The notes beneath the pieces were generated by a model. It was not told the DNA's origin. It worked only from the letters and a program-made list of their open reading frames with translations, and did not search any database. A DNA stretch of 64,000 bases from Chitinophaga varians. Its GTDB lineage: Bacteria; Bacteroidota; Bacteroidia; Chitinophagales; Chitinophagaceae. Each line of letters opens with the position of its first letter. Position 1 is the first letter of the stretch. Shown here in pieces: positions 25,723 to 34,780 of the stretch. Location of the stretch: contig NZ_JACVFB010000008.1 in the NCBI RefSeq assembly GCF_014529945.1, forward strand, positions 186,001-250,000. Direction: 5' to 3'. Made by a program: the position numbers and the translations under genes.

Positions 25723-27012
25723 ATGAAAAAATATATCTTACTAATAATTTTAACTTCATTATCAAAATTTCTGGAGGCCCAAAATAGCGGAACAAACTTT
25801 ATAGAAGGATTGACCTACCAAGAAATGAAATCTAAAGCCAAGTTGGAAAATAAAAAAATATTTATAGAATTATACGCTACGTGGTGTACTAACTGTAAAA
25901 TGATGGATCCTGTCTTTTCAAAAGAATCAGTGAGTGAGATATTAAATGGAAATTACATTTCCACGAAACTGCAACTCGATACTGGTAAAAATGACAACGA
26001 GTCAATAAAAAGAATGTATCCTTTCGCAGAAGAAATTAAAAAAAAATACAAAATTTCTGGGGTTCCTACATTTTTATTTCTTGACGTGGATGGAAATCTA
26101 TTGGGAATAGAGAAAGGTGTACAAAATATAAATAAAATAATAGAAATCTCCAAAGCAGCAATCGATCCCAATGAGAACTTCACACACCTGTACGCCCAAT
26201 ACACCAAAGGACAACTGAAGGGGCCGTCTCTGCTAAAGTTAGCACATTATCTCAATCTACTGAACGAGAAAACAGCATCTGAGCAAGTAGCCCAAAAGTA
26301 TCGCTCTATTACCTGGGACAACAAGGAAATCAAATCAGTTCTCAATCCCGATTTTCTGGAGACTATCAGAGAATTTCCTTCTCTTTATACAACTCAAGAC
26401 AGCCTTATTTCTTACATCTACAGAAACAAAGAAGAATCGGACAGCCTCTTCCACGAAAGAGGAGCATCAGAATATTTGATAAACTACCTAATTAGACGCG
26501 ATCTCATTGAACCAGAAATAAAAAAAAGTGCCTCAGAAAATAGAACACCTAATTGGACCGCTTTGGAAAATAAATTATCTCGCAACTGGGGAATGAATGC
26601 AAAAGCAAGTATTATATTCAGAAAAATTGATTACTATATAGAAAAAAAGGATTGGAAACGAGTAACGCAAGGCTTCATAGAAAGAACGGAATTGCTGGGT
26701 ATATCTAGGGATATAAATGCTGTAGTCTGGTACTATTTTTTCGAGCGAAGCAATGATCACTACGCATTGAACAAAGCCATTTCATACATGGAAAAAGATC
26801 TGGAGAAAAATCCATCCAACTACGTTCACATAGATACCTATGCTAATGTCCTGTACAAAGCAGGTCATGTAGAAAAAGCGCTCCAATTTGAGGAAAAAGC
26901 ATTAAACATGGCAGAAGCAAAAAATGATCAAAAAAACTCGAACACATACAAAGAATGTTTGGAAAAAATGAAAAAAGGGATTCCGACTTGGACTGATAAC
27001 CAACTTCAGTAA
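25723..27012 (+). CDS. Exported thioredoxin-domain protein with TPR-like C-terminus
   Basis: A 429-residue protein with a signal peptide (residues 1-20, ending LEAQ). The thioredoxin fold (about 30-150) has the redox motif WCTNC (Cys55, Cys58) and the cis-proline loop GVPTFLF. The C-terminal half is helical, with DTYANVLYKAGHVEKALQFEEKAL near the end resembling a tetratricopeptide repeat. Periplasmic disulfide reduction or a DsbD/thiol-disulfide role is likely. It starts 29 bp after susD and probably belongs to the same operon. Such proteins often accompany SusCD in Chitinophagaceae. Confidence 0.85.
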   Translation: MKKYILLIILTSLSKFLEAQNSGTNFIEGLTYQEMKSKAKLENKKIFIELYATWCTNCKMMDPVFSKESVSEILNGNYISTKLQLDTGKNDNESIKRMYPFAEEIKKKYKISGVPTFLFLDVDGNLLGIEKGVQNINKIIEISKAAIDPNENFTHLYAQYTKGQLKGPSLLKLAHYLNLLNEKTASEQVAQKYRSITWDNKEIKSVLNPDFLETIREFPSLYTTQDSLISYIYRNKEESDSLFHERGASEYLINYLIRRDLIEPEIKKSASENRTPNWTALENKLSRNWGMNAKASIIFRKIDYYIEKKDWKRVTQGFIERTELLGISRDINAVVWYYFFERSNDHYALNKAISYMEKDLEKNPSNYVHIDTYANVLYKAGHVEKALQFEEKALNMAEAKNDQKNSNTYKECLEKMKKGIPTWTDNQLQ

Positions 27013-27094
27013 AATAAGCTAAATAGCGATTTCAGAGGCAACAAAATGTTCAATTTATCTCTATTGGAATGTCTCATATCTATGCCAACGTCAA

Positions 27095-27124
27095 TTGAAA
27101 GAACAAAAATTTTTTGTATCTTCT
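27095..27124 (+). promoter_or_regulatory. Possible promoter for the S9 peptidase gene
   Basis: TTG (27095-27097) and TATCTTCT (27117-27124) are separated by 19 bases, matching the spacing of the Bacteroidota promoter; the -7 box differs at two positions. A start of transcription near 27131 would favour the ATG at 27159 as translation start. Confidence 0.4.
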
Positions 27125-27158
27125 AATCAGAATGTTATTGCCTGTAAATAAAATGACC

Positions 27159-29816
27159 ATGAAAAGACACAGCCTTCTTTTCCTCATCACTTTAGTATTT
27201 AAACTCACCGTCGCCCAGAAACCTTCGCTAGATTTTAATAGCGCGGACAATTGGCCATCAGTAACCAATGGAAAAATAAGCGACGACGGAAATTACGTCT
27301 GCTACCAGGTAACAAACGATCCTGTCGGAAAAAAAACAACTGTAATCTTATCCACTGATCAAACGCGGCACTGGAAATACATTGATCTAAACAGCACAAG
27401 TTTTACAACGAACAGCCGATTCGCAATGGGAAAGATATTAGACACCCTATTAATTCTCGATTTATATGAAAATAAAGAAAGAAAGATACCCAATGTAGGT
27501 CAATATGAGATCATTAACACGTCAGAGAGTCCCGTTGTAATGTATATAGAAACCAAAAAGAAAAGCCTATTTATCGAATCGATAAAAGGAAGCGTCTATT
27601 TACAATATGATTCGATTGAGAGCTTTCACACAAGTCCCGACAAAAAATCGTTCATAACAGTCGCCAGAGAAAAAAAAACAAGCTTGGAAATATTATCCTG
27701 GGTAACAATAGGAACTTACAAAATAAAGAACATATATAAAGGACCAACTACCAGCCAATTGATATTTGACAAAGAATCAAAACAGCTATCCTTCTTCTCA
27801 AGAAAGAAAGATAGTATTGCAATATGGTATTATAAAACAGAAGATCAATCCGCGAAAGAATTACTCAACTCATACTCTCCAACAATAGATACAAATTTGG
27901 TTATAGAGGCAGGAATGAACTGGAGATTTTCTCCAAATGGTGAATTATTGATATTTGATTTAGCGGAGAAAAAAAGAAAAAAAACAATAGCAAGCAATCC
28001 GGAAATATGGAACTATAAAGATATATATCTACTAAGTCGTTTCAAAGGAGGAATGATGGGCCCTAACTTTAAACCACGATTTTATCTTACATCCATTAAT
28101 GTTCACTCGAGTCAAATAACCAGGCTCCTTTCAATGGAAGAAGCCATAGAACCTTATAGCTTCCAGACACCCAATAGTCGCTACTGTGTATACATTTCCA
28201 ACCGAAAGTACGACCCCAGAGGCGCAAATGACAATAGTTTTACTTTTACATATGGTATATGCGATATTCAAACAGGAAAGAAGACTATTATTAGTGAAAA
28301 GTGTATCGATATGTTACAAAAATTCACATTTTCACCAGATAACAAATTTCTGGTCTATTATAAAACAGAAACAGGAAAATTCTACTCCTACAATATTGCA
28401 TCAGCAAAGGAAATCTGCCTGAGCAATACAGATTCTTCTGCCATGTTCTCTTCCCTGTTTAAAGATTACCCTGCTCCTAGAAGAGTACCAGGCGAGATTG
28501 TTGGGTGGCTGAACGACAAACCCAAAGTTTTAATCAGTGATGTAAATGATATATGGAGTTTTGACCTAGCCCAATCCAACCAAGCCATTTGCTTAACCAA
28601 TGGCTTGGGCAAAAAAGAAAAAATGATCTTCAATCCAATTGAGAACCCGGAAAACGGATTTACGAGTAAAACCAGAAGCTACAATAGCAAAGATCTATTG
28701 ATACTAAAAGCCTTCGATTTAAAAACAAAGAACCGAGGGTACTACACTCTTTCCTTAAAAAATCCTATCAGTTTAAATCCCCTATCAATGAATCAGGATG
28801 CAACAGGAAGATTCTTTTATGAATATGAATCTCTTCCATCAACTGATTTTTGCAGAGCAAAATCAGGGAACGGATATCTTGTAAAAAAAGAAAAATTCAA
28901 TGATGCCCCGAATTACTTTTATAGCAAGGATTTAAAGACCTTTCAAAGAATATCTAACATACAGCCACAAAAAAACTACAATTGGCTTACTGCCGAGCTT
29001 CATACTTATTCGGATAGTGTCGGAAGGGAATACCAGGGCATACTTTACAAACCTGAAAATTTTGACTCAACCCGGTCGTACCCTATAATATTCTACTATT
29101 ATGACCAGATCACAAATGAGATAAACACATTCCCAAATGCGGACCTAACACCAGGGACTTTAAACATCCCATATTATACCAGCCACGGCTATCTTGTTTT
29201 CAGACCCGATATGAATACAACACCATATAAAACAGGAGAGGGAATACTCAGTACCATTAACACTTCCATGGACTATCTATCAAACTTCTCCTGGGTAAAT
29301 CTCAAAAAAATAGCTATGACGGGCTGGAGTTTAGGGGGTTGGGAAACTGACTACATTATCACACATATCCAACGACCGATAACCGCAGCTGTCTCCGGAG
29401 CAGGCGCGTCAGACCTCACTTCAGTTTCATTAATGCTCGGTTCATTCGGCCAAACAAAGATAGACTACGTGCAATACGGTCAGATGAAAATAGGATACTC
29501 TCCGGAGGAGAATCCTCAAATATACATAGATCACTCCCCTCTTTTTTTTGCAAAAAATGTTAAGACTCCCTTACTACTCCTTCACAATCCAGAAGACAGA
29601 AATGTTGAAGACTATCAAAGTAGAGCATTCTTTATACTTCTGAGAAAACTCGGCAAACCGGCTTGGCTTATCTCCTATAAAGGAGAGGCTCACGCAATAA
29701 ACAAAAAAGAAAACCAGCTTGATTTCGCCAAACGTCTAAGTGAATACCTCGATCATTTTCTTAAAGATGCGCCAGAACCAGCATGGATGAATCAGTCGAT
29801 AAACACTGAAGACTAG
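27159..29816 (+). CDS. S9 family (prolyl-oligopeptidase-type) peptidase, exported
   Basis: 885 residues from the ATG at 27159, which opens a signal peptide ending TVAQ; in-frame Mets upstream are less likely. An N-terminal beta-propeller-like part spans about 30-600. The C-terminal alpha/beta-hydrolase domain has GWSLGGWE (Ser724), a following DRNVEDYQ acid and EAHAINKKEN histidine, giving the Ser-Asp-His triad. It would hydrolyse short peptides in the periplasm. Codon use is AT-rich. It lies 146 bp after the thioredoxin-TPR gene and has its own possible promoter. Position beside SusCD suggests degradation of imported peptides, which is inference. Confidence 0.88.
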   Translation: MKRHSLLFLITLVFKLTVAQKPSLDFNSADNWPSVTNGKISDDGNYVCYQVTNDPVGKKTTVILSTDQTRHWKYIDLNSTSFTTNSRFAMGKILDTLLILDLYENKERKIPNVGQYEIINTSESPVVMYIETKKKSLFIESIKGSVYLQYDSIESFHTSPDKKSFITVAREKKTSLEILSWVTIGTYKIKNIYKGPTTSQLIFDKESKQLSFFSRKKDSIAIWYYKTEDQSAKELLNSYSPTIDTNLVIEAGMNWRFSPNGELLIFDLAEKKRKKTIASNPEIWNYKDIYLLSRFKGGMMGPNFKPRFYLTSINVHSSQITRLLSMEEAIEPYSFQTPNSRYCVYISNRKYDPRGANDNSFTFTYGICDIQTGKKTIISEKCIDMLQKFTFSPDNKFLVYYKTETGKFYSYNIASAKEICLSNTDSSAMFSSLFKDYPAPRRVPGEIVGWLNDKPKVLISDVNDIWSFDLAQSNQAICLTNGLGKKEKMIFNPIENPENGFTSKTRSYNSKDLLILKAFDLKTKNRGYYTLSLKNPISLNPLSMNQDATGRFFYEYESLPSTDFCRAKSGNGYLVKKEKFNDAPNYFYSKDLKTFQRISNIQPQKNYNWLTAELHTYSDSVGREYQGILYKPENFDSTRSYPIIFYYYDQITNEINTFPNADLTPGTLNIPYYTSHGYLVFRPDMNTTPYKTGEGILSTINTSMDYLSNFSWVNLKKIAMTGWSLGGWETDYIITHIQRPITAAVSGAGASDLTSVSLMLGSFGQTKIDYVQYGQMKIGYSPEENPQIYIDHSPLFFAKNVKTPLLLLHNPEDRNVEDYQSRAFFILLRKLGKPAWLISYKGEAHAINKKENQLDFAKRLSEYLDHFLKDAPEPAWMNQSINTED

Positions 29817-30273
29817 AAAAAGAAGAAATCCACGTTAAGCTCAAAATAGGGAATCTTAAAGGGAGGACCACTGCAACCTATATTTAACTTAGGCAATCCG
29901 AAACATGGGTATCAAATCTTGATATGCTTAAAAACCTCCAGCCATTCGACGTTACAAAGCAAACCAACCCCAGGAGGGTCCAACAACAACTTTGCAACAC
30001 CAAAAACCAAAGGTCTTCCTTATAGTTCGATCAAATTGGATAGATATTGACAAGAGAAATAATTCGGACACTAAAACACCTTCGCAATTGGTCAGTCCAT
30101 ATCAAATATTATATTATGACATAACCAGTGCTATATAGCCTATAAATTTCCTATATTCCGAAAAGAGATCATTTGCAATAGCAAATGTAGGACCAACAGG
30201 GTAGTTGGGATTCACTCATTCATAACATATCTTTCGGGGTCAACTTGTTTCAGAACTGGACAATGTACTAAAA
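29817..30273. other. AT-rich intergenic region; no gene seen
   Basis: About 450 bp between the S9 peptidase gene and the first small-protein gene. No convincing reading frame was found. One short perfect hairpin lies at 30170-30187 (7-bp arms CATTTGC and GCAAATG) with no T tail on the plus strand. It may hold remnants of a decayed gene. Confidence 0.5.
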
Positions 30274-30303
30274 GAGGCTGGCTTTTTAATGCCAGCCAGC
30301 CTC
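30270..30303 (-). terminator. Terminator of small exported protein gene A
   Basis: On the minus strand a 9-bp stem (30303-30295 with 30282-30274) is followed by TTTTAGT, 15 bp after the stop at 30318. A near-identical hairpin follows gene C at 31312-31333, so the terminator was copied with the gene. Confidence 0.7.
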
Positions 30304-30317
30304 CTCATGCTATCCTG

Positions 30318-30578
30318 TTAGAAAGGCGAATAAACATTCCTAAATGTACAGTGATTCGCATCAATAGGTTGGCCAGAAAAGATAGTAGCCTCCGTAGTAA
30401 GTATGGGAGCTCCATGTGGGAGCAATGTCGCATTCACCATATAGTCACAAACAGTGGCATTAGGTTGCGCGGGATCCTTTAAAAAGAGTGTATCCTGCGG
30501 ATTTGCTTCTAGCGCAAAAAAACCGGCAACAAATGCAACTACCAGTAATGCAGAAAATAAGAATTTTATCTTTTTCAT
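30318..30578 (-). CDS. Small exported cysteine-containing protein, paralog A (DUF6520-like)
   Basis: 86 residues from the ATG at 30578, which opens the signal peptide MKKIKFLFSALLVVAFVAG; an upstream in-frame Met adds 12 non-conserved residues. The mature part has Cys in NATVCDYMV, the motif NATLLPHGAP and a C-terminal HCTFRNVYSPF. Four further genes nearby share this layout. The family looks like the Bacteroidota group annotated as DUF6520, whose function is unknown. Expected in the periplasm or secreted. Its 5' leader contains GTCGA and CCTTATAAAA, shared with paralogs C and D. Confidence 0.75.
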   Translation of the reverse strand: MKKIKFLFSALLVVAFVAGFFALEANPQDTLFLKDPAQPNATVCDYMVNATLLPHGAPILTTEATIFSGQPIDANHCTFRNVYSPF

Positions 30579-30809
30579 ACTTGTCAATTTTGACGGATTA
30601 GAACATTTTATCATTTTATAAGGATAAACCGATCACTCGACGGCTAAAAAGTAATATTGTTTGCCCCTTTCAATATAAAGCAAAGACCACAAGGGCATTT
30701 TTTATAATCGCAGATTTCCTATGGCACGAGAAAAATCAGAAATTCTTTACAACAAAATTCATATCTGCAAACTCTTTTCGAAAATTATATATTGAGGTAA
30801 GTCATAGAT

Positions 30810-31058
30810 TCAAAAGGGTGGATATACAGGTCTTAATGTGCACTCAGTCATGGAAACCGGACTTCCATAAATAAGAGTAACCACCATATCCTGCCCTTGA
30901 CCATTAGGAAGTAGAGTTGCATTGATAGTTACTGTGCAGAGGCTAGTTAACCAATCTACGGTATAAACTCTATCAAGAAAACTTGCTTTGGCGGCAAACA
31001 CCCCTGCTGCACCCATAACTAACATAAATGCACACAATAGCATTTTTATCTTTTTCAT
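30810..31058 (-). CDS. Small exported cysteine-containing protein, paralog B (DUF6520-like)
   Basis: 82 residues. Signal peptide MKKIKMLLCAFMLVMGAAG, then a mature part with TSLCTVTINATLLPNGQG and the C-terminal ECTLRPVYPPF. The two mature cysteines and the motif NATLLPNG align with the other four members. It differs in lacking the NPQDT segment after the signal peptide seen in A and C. No function can be assigned. It lies 231 bp upstream of paralog A on the same strand. Confidence 0.75.
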   Translation of the reverse strand: MKKIKMLLCAFMLVMGAAGVFAAKASFLDRVYTVDWLTSLCTVTINATLLPNGQGQDMVVTLIYGSPVSMTECTLRPVYPPF

Positions 31059-31305
31059 TGCCTATATATTTAATGTGACAAAAATCTAATACAACGATTC
31101 CTTATCCCTTACCTATCCATTTTTATACACAAGAATAACTTAATATTCAATACGACTCTATAAACAAACAAAAGCATAAACCTCTCATTTCAACTCCTCT
31201 AATTATAGCTTATAAACTCCTTTTAACAAACATGATCTAAAACCTATAACATTTTGCAAATATATTCCAATGGATATCGGTTGACATTTTTCATTCATTT
31301 AAAAC

Positions 31306-31335
31306 CAAAAAGGGCTGGCTTTAATGCCAGCCCCC
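31306..31335 (-). terminator. Terminator of small exported protein gene C
   Basis: On the minus strand, arms GGGCTGGC and GCCAGCCC (31333-31326 and 31319-31312) are followed by TTTTTGG. It lies 18 bp after the stop at 31353. Confidence 0.75.
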
Positions 31336-31352
31336 TTATGCTATCTTGTCTA

Positions 31353-31610
31353 TTATTGAGGTTGATAAACACTTCTCAATGAACAGAAATTCGGAGCGAT
31401 TGGGTCATTCTGAACTGTAGTAGCAATTAATGATACAGGAGTACCATTCGGCAGCAATGTCAGATTCACCGCAACAGGACAAATAGTGGGGTGAGGATCA
31501 GATGGATCTGGAACGAAGATGGTATCCTGAGGATTAGCTTTTACAGCAACTACAGCAGCAACAAATGCCAACACTGCAAATGCAGAAAACAAAACTTTTA
31601 CCTTTTTCAT
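31353..31610 (-). CDS. Small exported cysteine-containing protein, paralog C (DUF6520-like)
   Basis: 85 residues. Signal peptide MKKVKVLFSAFAVLAFVAA, then VKANPQDTIFVPDPSDPHPT, which closely resembles paralog A. The mature domain has TICPVAVNLTLLPNGTP and ends FCSLRSVYQPQ. It has one cysteine in each of the two conserved positions. About 110 bp before the start are conserved with the region before paralog D on the opposite strand, including GGTACCATC, GTCGAACACCC and AGTAGACA. The unit of promoter, gene and terminator appears to have been duplicated. Confidence 0.77.
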   Translation of the reverse strand: MKKVKVLFSAFAVLAFVAAVVAVKANPQDTIFVPDPSDPHPTICPVAVNLTLLPNGTPVSLIATTVQNDPIAPNFCSLRSVYQPQ

Positions 31611-31710
31611 GATTGTAAATTTTGAAGGAATTAAAATATGTCTACTTTTTTATAAGGGTGTTCGACTACTCCCTATGCTAAAACGAAGTATTGATGGTAC
31701 CATTTCACTA
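31597..31710 (-). promoter_or_regulatory. Conserved leader of small protein gene C
   Basis: Read on the minus strand this region holds, in order, GGTACCATC, GTCGAACACCC, AGTAGACA and TCAAAATTTACAATCATG. The same blocks with the same spacing precede paralog D at 36165-36263. Parts (GTCGA, CCTTATAAAA, TCAAAATT) also precede paralog A. It could contain a promoter, an untranslated-region structure or a regulator site. Confidence 0.6.
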
Positions 31711-31833
31711 CCTACATTTAGCTAAACTTGTACATATAGGATTTAATTGTTTATAGGCTTTCTGGCAAATCCGATTGAAAACTCCTTTCCACTTAAGGAC
31801 ATTCATTTTTTTTCATCAAGTATCCGATCGAGA

Positions 31834-32316
31834 CTATTTAAGCGCAGATATTAACTCTTTTGCGTCAACTGAGGACGCAAAGATCTTTTTTAATCTCCGA
31901 TCGCTTGTGTAAATACTGGTATGAGGAACAGCCCTAATACTGAAATATTTGGCATAAGCAGCTGCTGTATCCCTACCAACCACAACATTACGATATCTGA
32001 TTATATCATAACGCTTACAAAAATTTTTGATTTCGGGAAAAGAGGAAATTGACAAAAAGCAAAACTTCGCATTGTCAAATGATTCAATATTTTTAAGGAT
32101 GCTTTCAATTTCTTTTTGACAATGTGGACAATCTGGCTCAAAGAAAAGTAACACATATGAATTCTTCCCCTCCATTTTAGAAGTGTTAATCACAGTAGAA
32201 CTATCCATTAACAATACATCTATTGAGGGCATCGAGTCACCCACCACAGGGGTAAGTGAATACTGCTTACACTGATAGAAGATGAATATAATAGAAACCC
32301 AGAATATCTGCTTCAT
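31834..32316 (-). CDS. TlpA-like thioredoxin-fold lipoprotein
   Basis: 160 residues from the ATG at 32316; an upstream TTG would add six residues. The lipobox-like FYQC puts a lipid cysteine at residue 16. The thioredoxin/AhpC-like fold carries FFEPDCPHCQKE (Cys63, Cys66) and the cis-proline loop AVPHTSIY. TlpA-like proteins act as periplasmic thiol-disulfide reductants. The gene follows the membrane-protein gene at once and precedes paralogs C, B and A on the same strand. The small proteins all carry cysteines, so they are plausible redox partners, which is inference. Confidence 0.85.
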   Translation of the reverse strand: MKQIFWVSIIFIFYQCKQYSLTPVVGDSMPSIDVLLMDSSTVINTSKMEGKNSYVLLFFEPDCPHCQKEIESILKNIESFDNAKFCFLSISSFPEIKNFCKRYDIIRYRNVVVGRDTAAAYAKYFSIRAVPHTSIYTSDRRLKKIFASSVDAKELISALK

Positions 32317-32330
32317 AAAAAACCTTGTAA

Positions 32331-33905
32331 TCAATAATTCATATATACAACCTTACGACTATCCATCTCCCTTCCTTTTTTAAGCATGTAACTTAGTATT
32401 AAGAAATTCATACTTATGCAAAGAATGAGTGAAAAAATCTGGAATCGTAAAGCAATAGCTGACGCAAAAACACTAAATACTATGTTACATAATAAATAAG
32501 TAGTAAATAGTATCCATATATTGTATAACATTCTATCATCTTTCTTTACTCCCAAAAAAACAAATGACGTACTCATCACAACAAAGAGAGCAATCATCAC
32601 TCCCCACACAATAGGAAAAAAGGAAAATAACCGCACAGTTTTCTTGCTATATTCACCTATAATTTTATCATCGCTTTTACTATATCCAAACCAACTCTTT
32701 GCTATACCAGGTATAGTATCGTTACTAAATCCATATAAACCAAGAAACTCTACAGGAGGAGAATAATACTTTATAAAATTGGTTTTAGCAAACGTTCCCA
32801 AAAACACCTCGGGATAGGCCTTGATAATCTCTCTTCCATACTCCCCATACAATGGGCCTACCTTTGCCCATCTCCTAAAATTCTCTGCATCAGAGCTGTC
32901 TGCTTTTAATCCATGGTTCATATAAATCCTTAATGGGGAATTAGGTATCCACATATAAAAAGTGTTTGCTCGGAGTGTTTCCATAGGAAACCTTGCAAGA
33001 TCCCTTGTTGAATCAATATAATTCCTAACATCCTTGTCTAAATCTTTGAACTTAGGCGGTAGATCTCTTCTATTTTCTTTACGCACAAACTTGTAGGCAT
33101 AAATAGCATTATTAGCAAGTTGCCATCCTGAAAAAGGAGAGAACTGAAATTCCCCCGTGATTTTTTTATACTGGATTCCTGTCATTCCAATGAATACTCC
33201 AATCAAAATAGCCATCAAAAAAACACCCGTTATCTTCTGCCTAATTCCTGCATTGCAAAGCAGAAATATGACCAATGAAACAGCAGGATAAAACAGTGCA
33301 CTATATCTTACGATGAAAGCTAGTGCAATAACTACCGCATGCCCGATAATCAACCGCCACGAAGGACGATTCAAAATCCAGATCAGAATTAAAATCCAAT
33401 ATATACTAAGACCTAAAAATAAGGCATCGCTTGAAACATAATTAGCCATGAATAGAAAAATAGGATTTAGAACCATACACACCAACAGTGATATCTTCAC
33501 CCACTTTGGCAATGCCAAAAAATAATACAAAGTAAACAGCAGTAATACAATTCCAGTCTGAACAAAAACGTACTGAAATACTACCAAGCATACAGCGCTA
33601 GATGAAAACACACTAAACAACCGAAGAAACTTTGGATATCCAATTGGATAAATATCAATTAGCCTGTTTTGCGAAGCACTTATAAGGTATTGATAAGAGT
33701 CAGCGTTAATAAAAAACGCCACTGGGAAAAGATATATAAACACACACAATTGCAGAACAACGGCAATCGCACACGAATAAATTAGCGTTCTATTAAACCT
33801 ATCTTTCCAAACAAACTCCTTGAAGGCCACATGATTCAAAATAGATTCACTTTTCCAAACAAATACAGGTGCTTCTTGCATATTTTTTAGGGTTTTGTTG
33901 TTCAT
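32331..33905 (-). CDS. Polytopic membrane protein, GT-C (ArnT/PMT-like) glycosyltransferase candidate
   Basis: A 524-residue membrane protein with about 10-12 hydrophobic helices. After the first helix a periplasmic loop contains NADSYQYLISA, in the place where GT-C glycosyltransferases have their acidic catalytic motif. A soluble region (about 265-390) follows the helical core and then more helices. The profile resembles family-39-type glycosyltransferases, but no single diagnostic motif proves it. It is 14 bp upstream of the TlpA-like gene and probably in the same operon. Target unknown. Confidence 0.65.
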   Translation of the reverse strand: MNNKTLKNMQEAPVFVWKSESILNHVAFKEFVWKDRFNRTLIYSCAIAVVLQLCVFIYLFPVAFFINADSYQYLISASQNRLIDIYPIGYPKFLRLFSVFSSSAVCLVVFQYVFVQTGIVLLLFTLYYFLALPKWVKISLLVCMVLNPIFLFMANYVSSDALFLGLSIYWILILIWILNRPSWRLIIGHAVVIALAFIVRYSALFYPAVSLVIFLLCNAGIRQKITGVFLMAILIGVFIGMTGIQYKKITGEFQFSPFSGWQLANNAIYAYKFVRKENRRDLPPKFKDLDKDVRNYIDSTRDLARFPMETLRANTFYMWIPNSPLRIYMNHGLKADSSDAENFRRWAKVGPLYGEYGREIIKAYPEVFLGTFAKTNFIKYYSPPVEFLGLYGFSNDTIPGIAKSWFGYSKSDDKIIGEYSKKTVRLFSFFPIVWGVMIALFVVMSTSFVFLGVKKDDRMLYNIWILFTTYLLCNIVFSVFASAIALRFQIFSLILCISMNFLILSYMLKKGREMDSRKVVYMNY

Positions 33906-34228
33906 ACTAGCATACTATAGATTATTTTATCCATGACATCTCCGTCAGGTAGGCAATACCCAATAATCTACAGGTGTTCAGGAAATATTAAACTGTTAGT
34001 TACATCTTAGCAGTGAATAACAAAAAGGGATTTAAAAACAACTTTAATAAAGTAACGCTAAGTTTGGGTTTCCATTAATTTAAAAACACACCATCTAACC
34101 AATTTGATTTTTTAATGAGAGATAATCTTTCAACGGTTATTTTCTTCATGCAAATTAATCAACTCTTCTATTCCTTCCAACAACAACACGAAAACAAAAA
34201 CCGTAACCTTTTTACGGAAACCGGTAAC
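33906..34228. other. Intergenic region; no gene seen
   Basis: About 320 bp, AT-rich. It should hold the promoter of the membrane-protein/tlpA operon. No clear promoter, hairpin or repeat was found. Confidence 0.45.
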
Positions 34229-34594
34229 TTACTGCCACTTCACTTCTCCTGGCGTCTCCTGAAACACACGATGGAACGCACGCGCAAAGCTGCCGGAGGT
34301 ACTATACCCTAAAGTAATCGCCACCTCTTTCACCTGATGATCTTCCTGCAGGAGCTTTCGGGCATAGTTCATAGCGCGTTCAAGCTGATACTGATAAATG
34401 GTTACGTGGTAGAGCATTTTAAATCCTTTTGTTAGTTTGCTTTCACTAAGACCAGAAAAGTGGACCAGGTGCTGTATATCTATTCTTTTTGGGGGCTGTT
34501 CGTCGATGAATGCTTTGGTCTTAATAATAGCTTTCTCTTGGAACTTTGTCAGTTTCATCAATTGATGGTTATGAGGGTATTGGCAATACATCAT
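34229..34594 (-). CDS. Stand-alone AraC-type DNA-binding domain protein
   Basis: 121 residues from the first ATG; an alternative start at 34558 (MKLTKFQEKAI) would give 109. It consists almost only of an AraC HTH pair: RIDIQHLVHFSGLSESKLTKGFKMLY and QVKEVAITLGYSTSGSFARAFHRVFQETPGEVK. There is no sensing domain. Such short regulators often act constitutively or through a partner. It lies between the membrane-protein operon and the hypothetical gene at 34781 and may control the small-protein genes, which is inference. Confidence 0.8.
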   Translation of the reverse strand: MMYCQYPHNHQLMKLTKFQEKAIIKTKAFIDEQPPKRIDIQHLVHFSGLSESKLTKGFKMLYHVTIYQYQLERAMNYARKLLQEDHQVKEVAITLGYSTSGSFARAFHRVFQETPGEVKWQ

Positions 34595-34726
34595 GCGATA
34601 TACGGTTTACTCTAAAGTTGCAATCGCAATTAAAAGTTAAGACATTTTTGGTGGATTTTCAATAGGTAAGCCAAGTTTTTTAAGCAACAGAAACCGGCTG
34701 CATCATAGTCGCAGTAAGGATTATGA

Positions 34727-34757
34727 GACAAAAAGCAGGGAGAGAACTCCCCGCCTG
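34727..34757 (-). terminator. Terminator of the hypothetical gene at 34781-35410
   Basis: On the minus strand, arms GCGGGGAG and CTCCCTGC (one G-T pair) with loop TTCT are followed by TTTTTG. It lies 24 bp after the stop. Confidence 0.65.
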
Positions 34758-34780
34758 TTACTTGTTGAGTCGATAATAAG

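Larger units (their letters stand above)
21650..34110. other. AT-rich segment of probable foreign or recombined origin
   Basis: From inside susC to the end of the membrane-protein gene cluster, the sequence is visibly richer in A+T. Codons such as AAA, AAT, ATA and TTA are frequent, unlike genes before 21600 and after 36960. No integrase, transposase, tRNA or long terminal repeat was found at either edge. The left edge falls within the plug-coding part of susC. The right edge is diffuse, since the DNA up to about 36.8 kb is only partly AT-rich. Confidence 0.55.

Noticed and set aside
30170..30187. Perfect 7-bp hairpin downstream of the S9 peptidase gene as its terminator
   Set aside because: It lies over 350 bp after the stop and has no T run on the plus strand.
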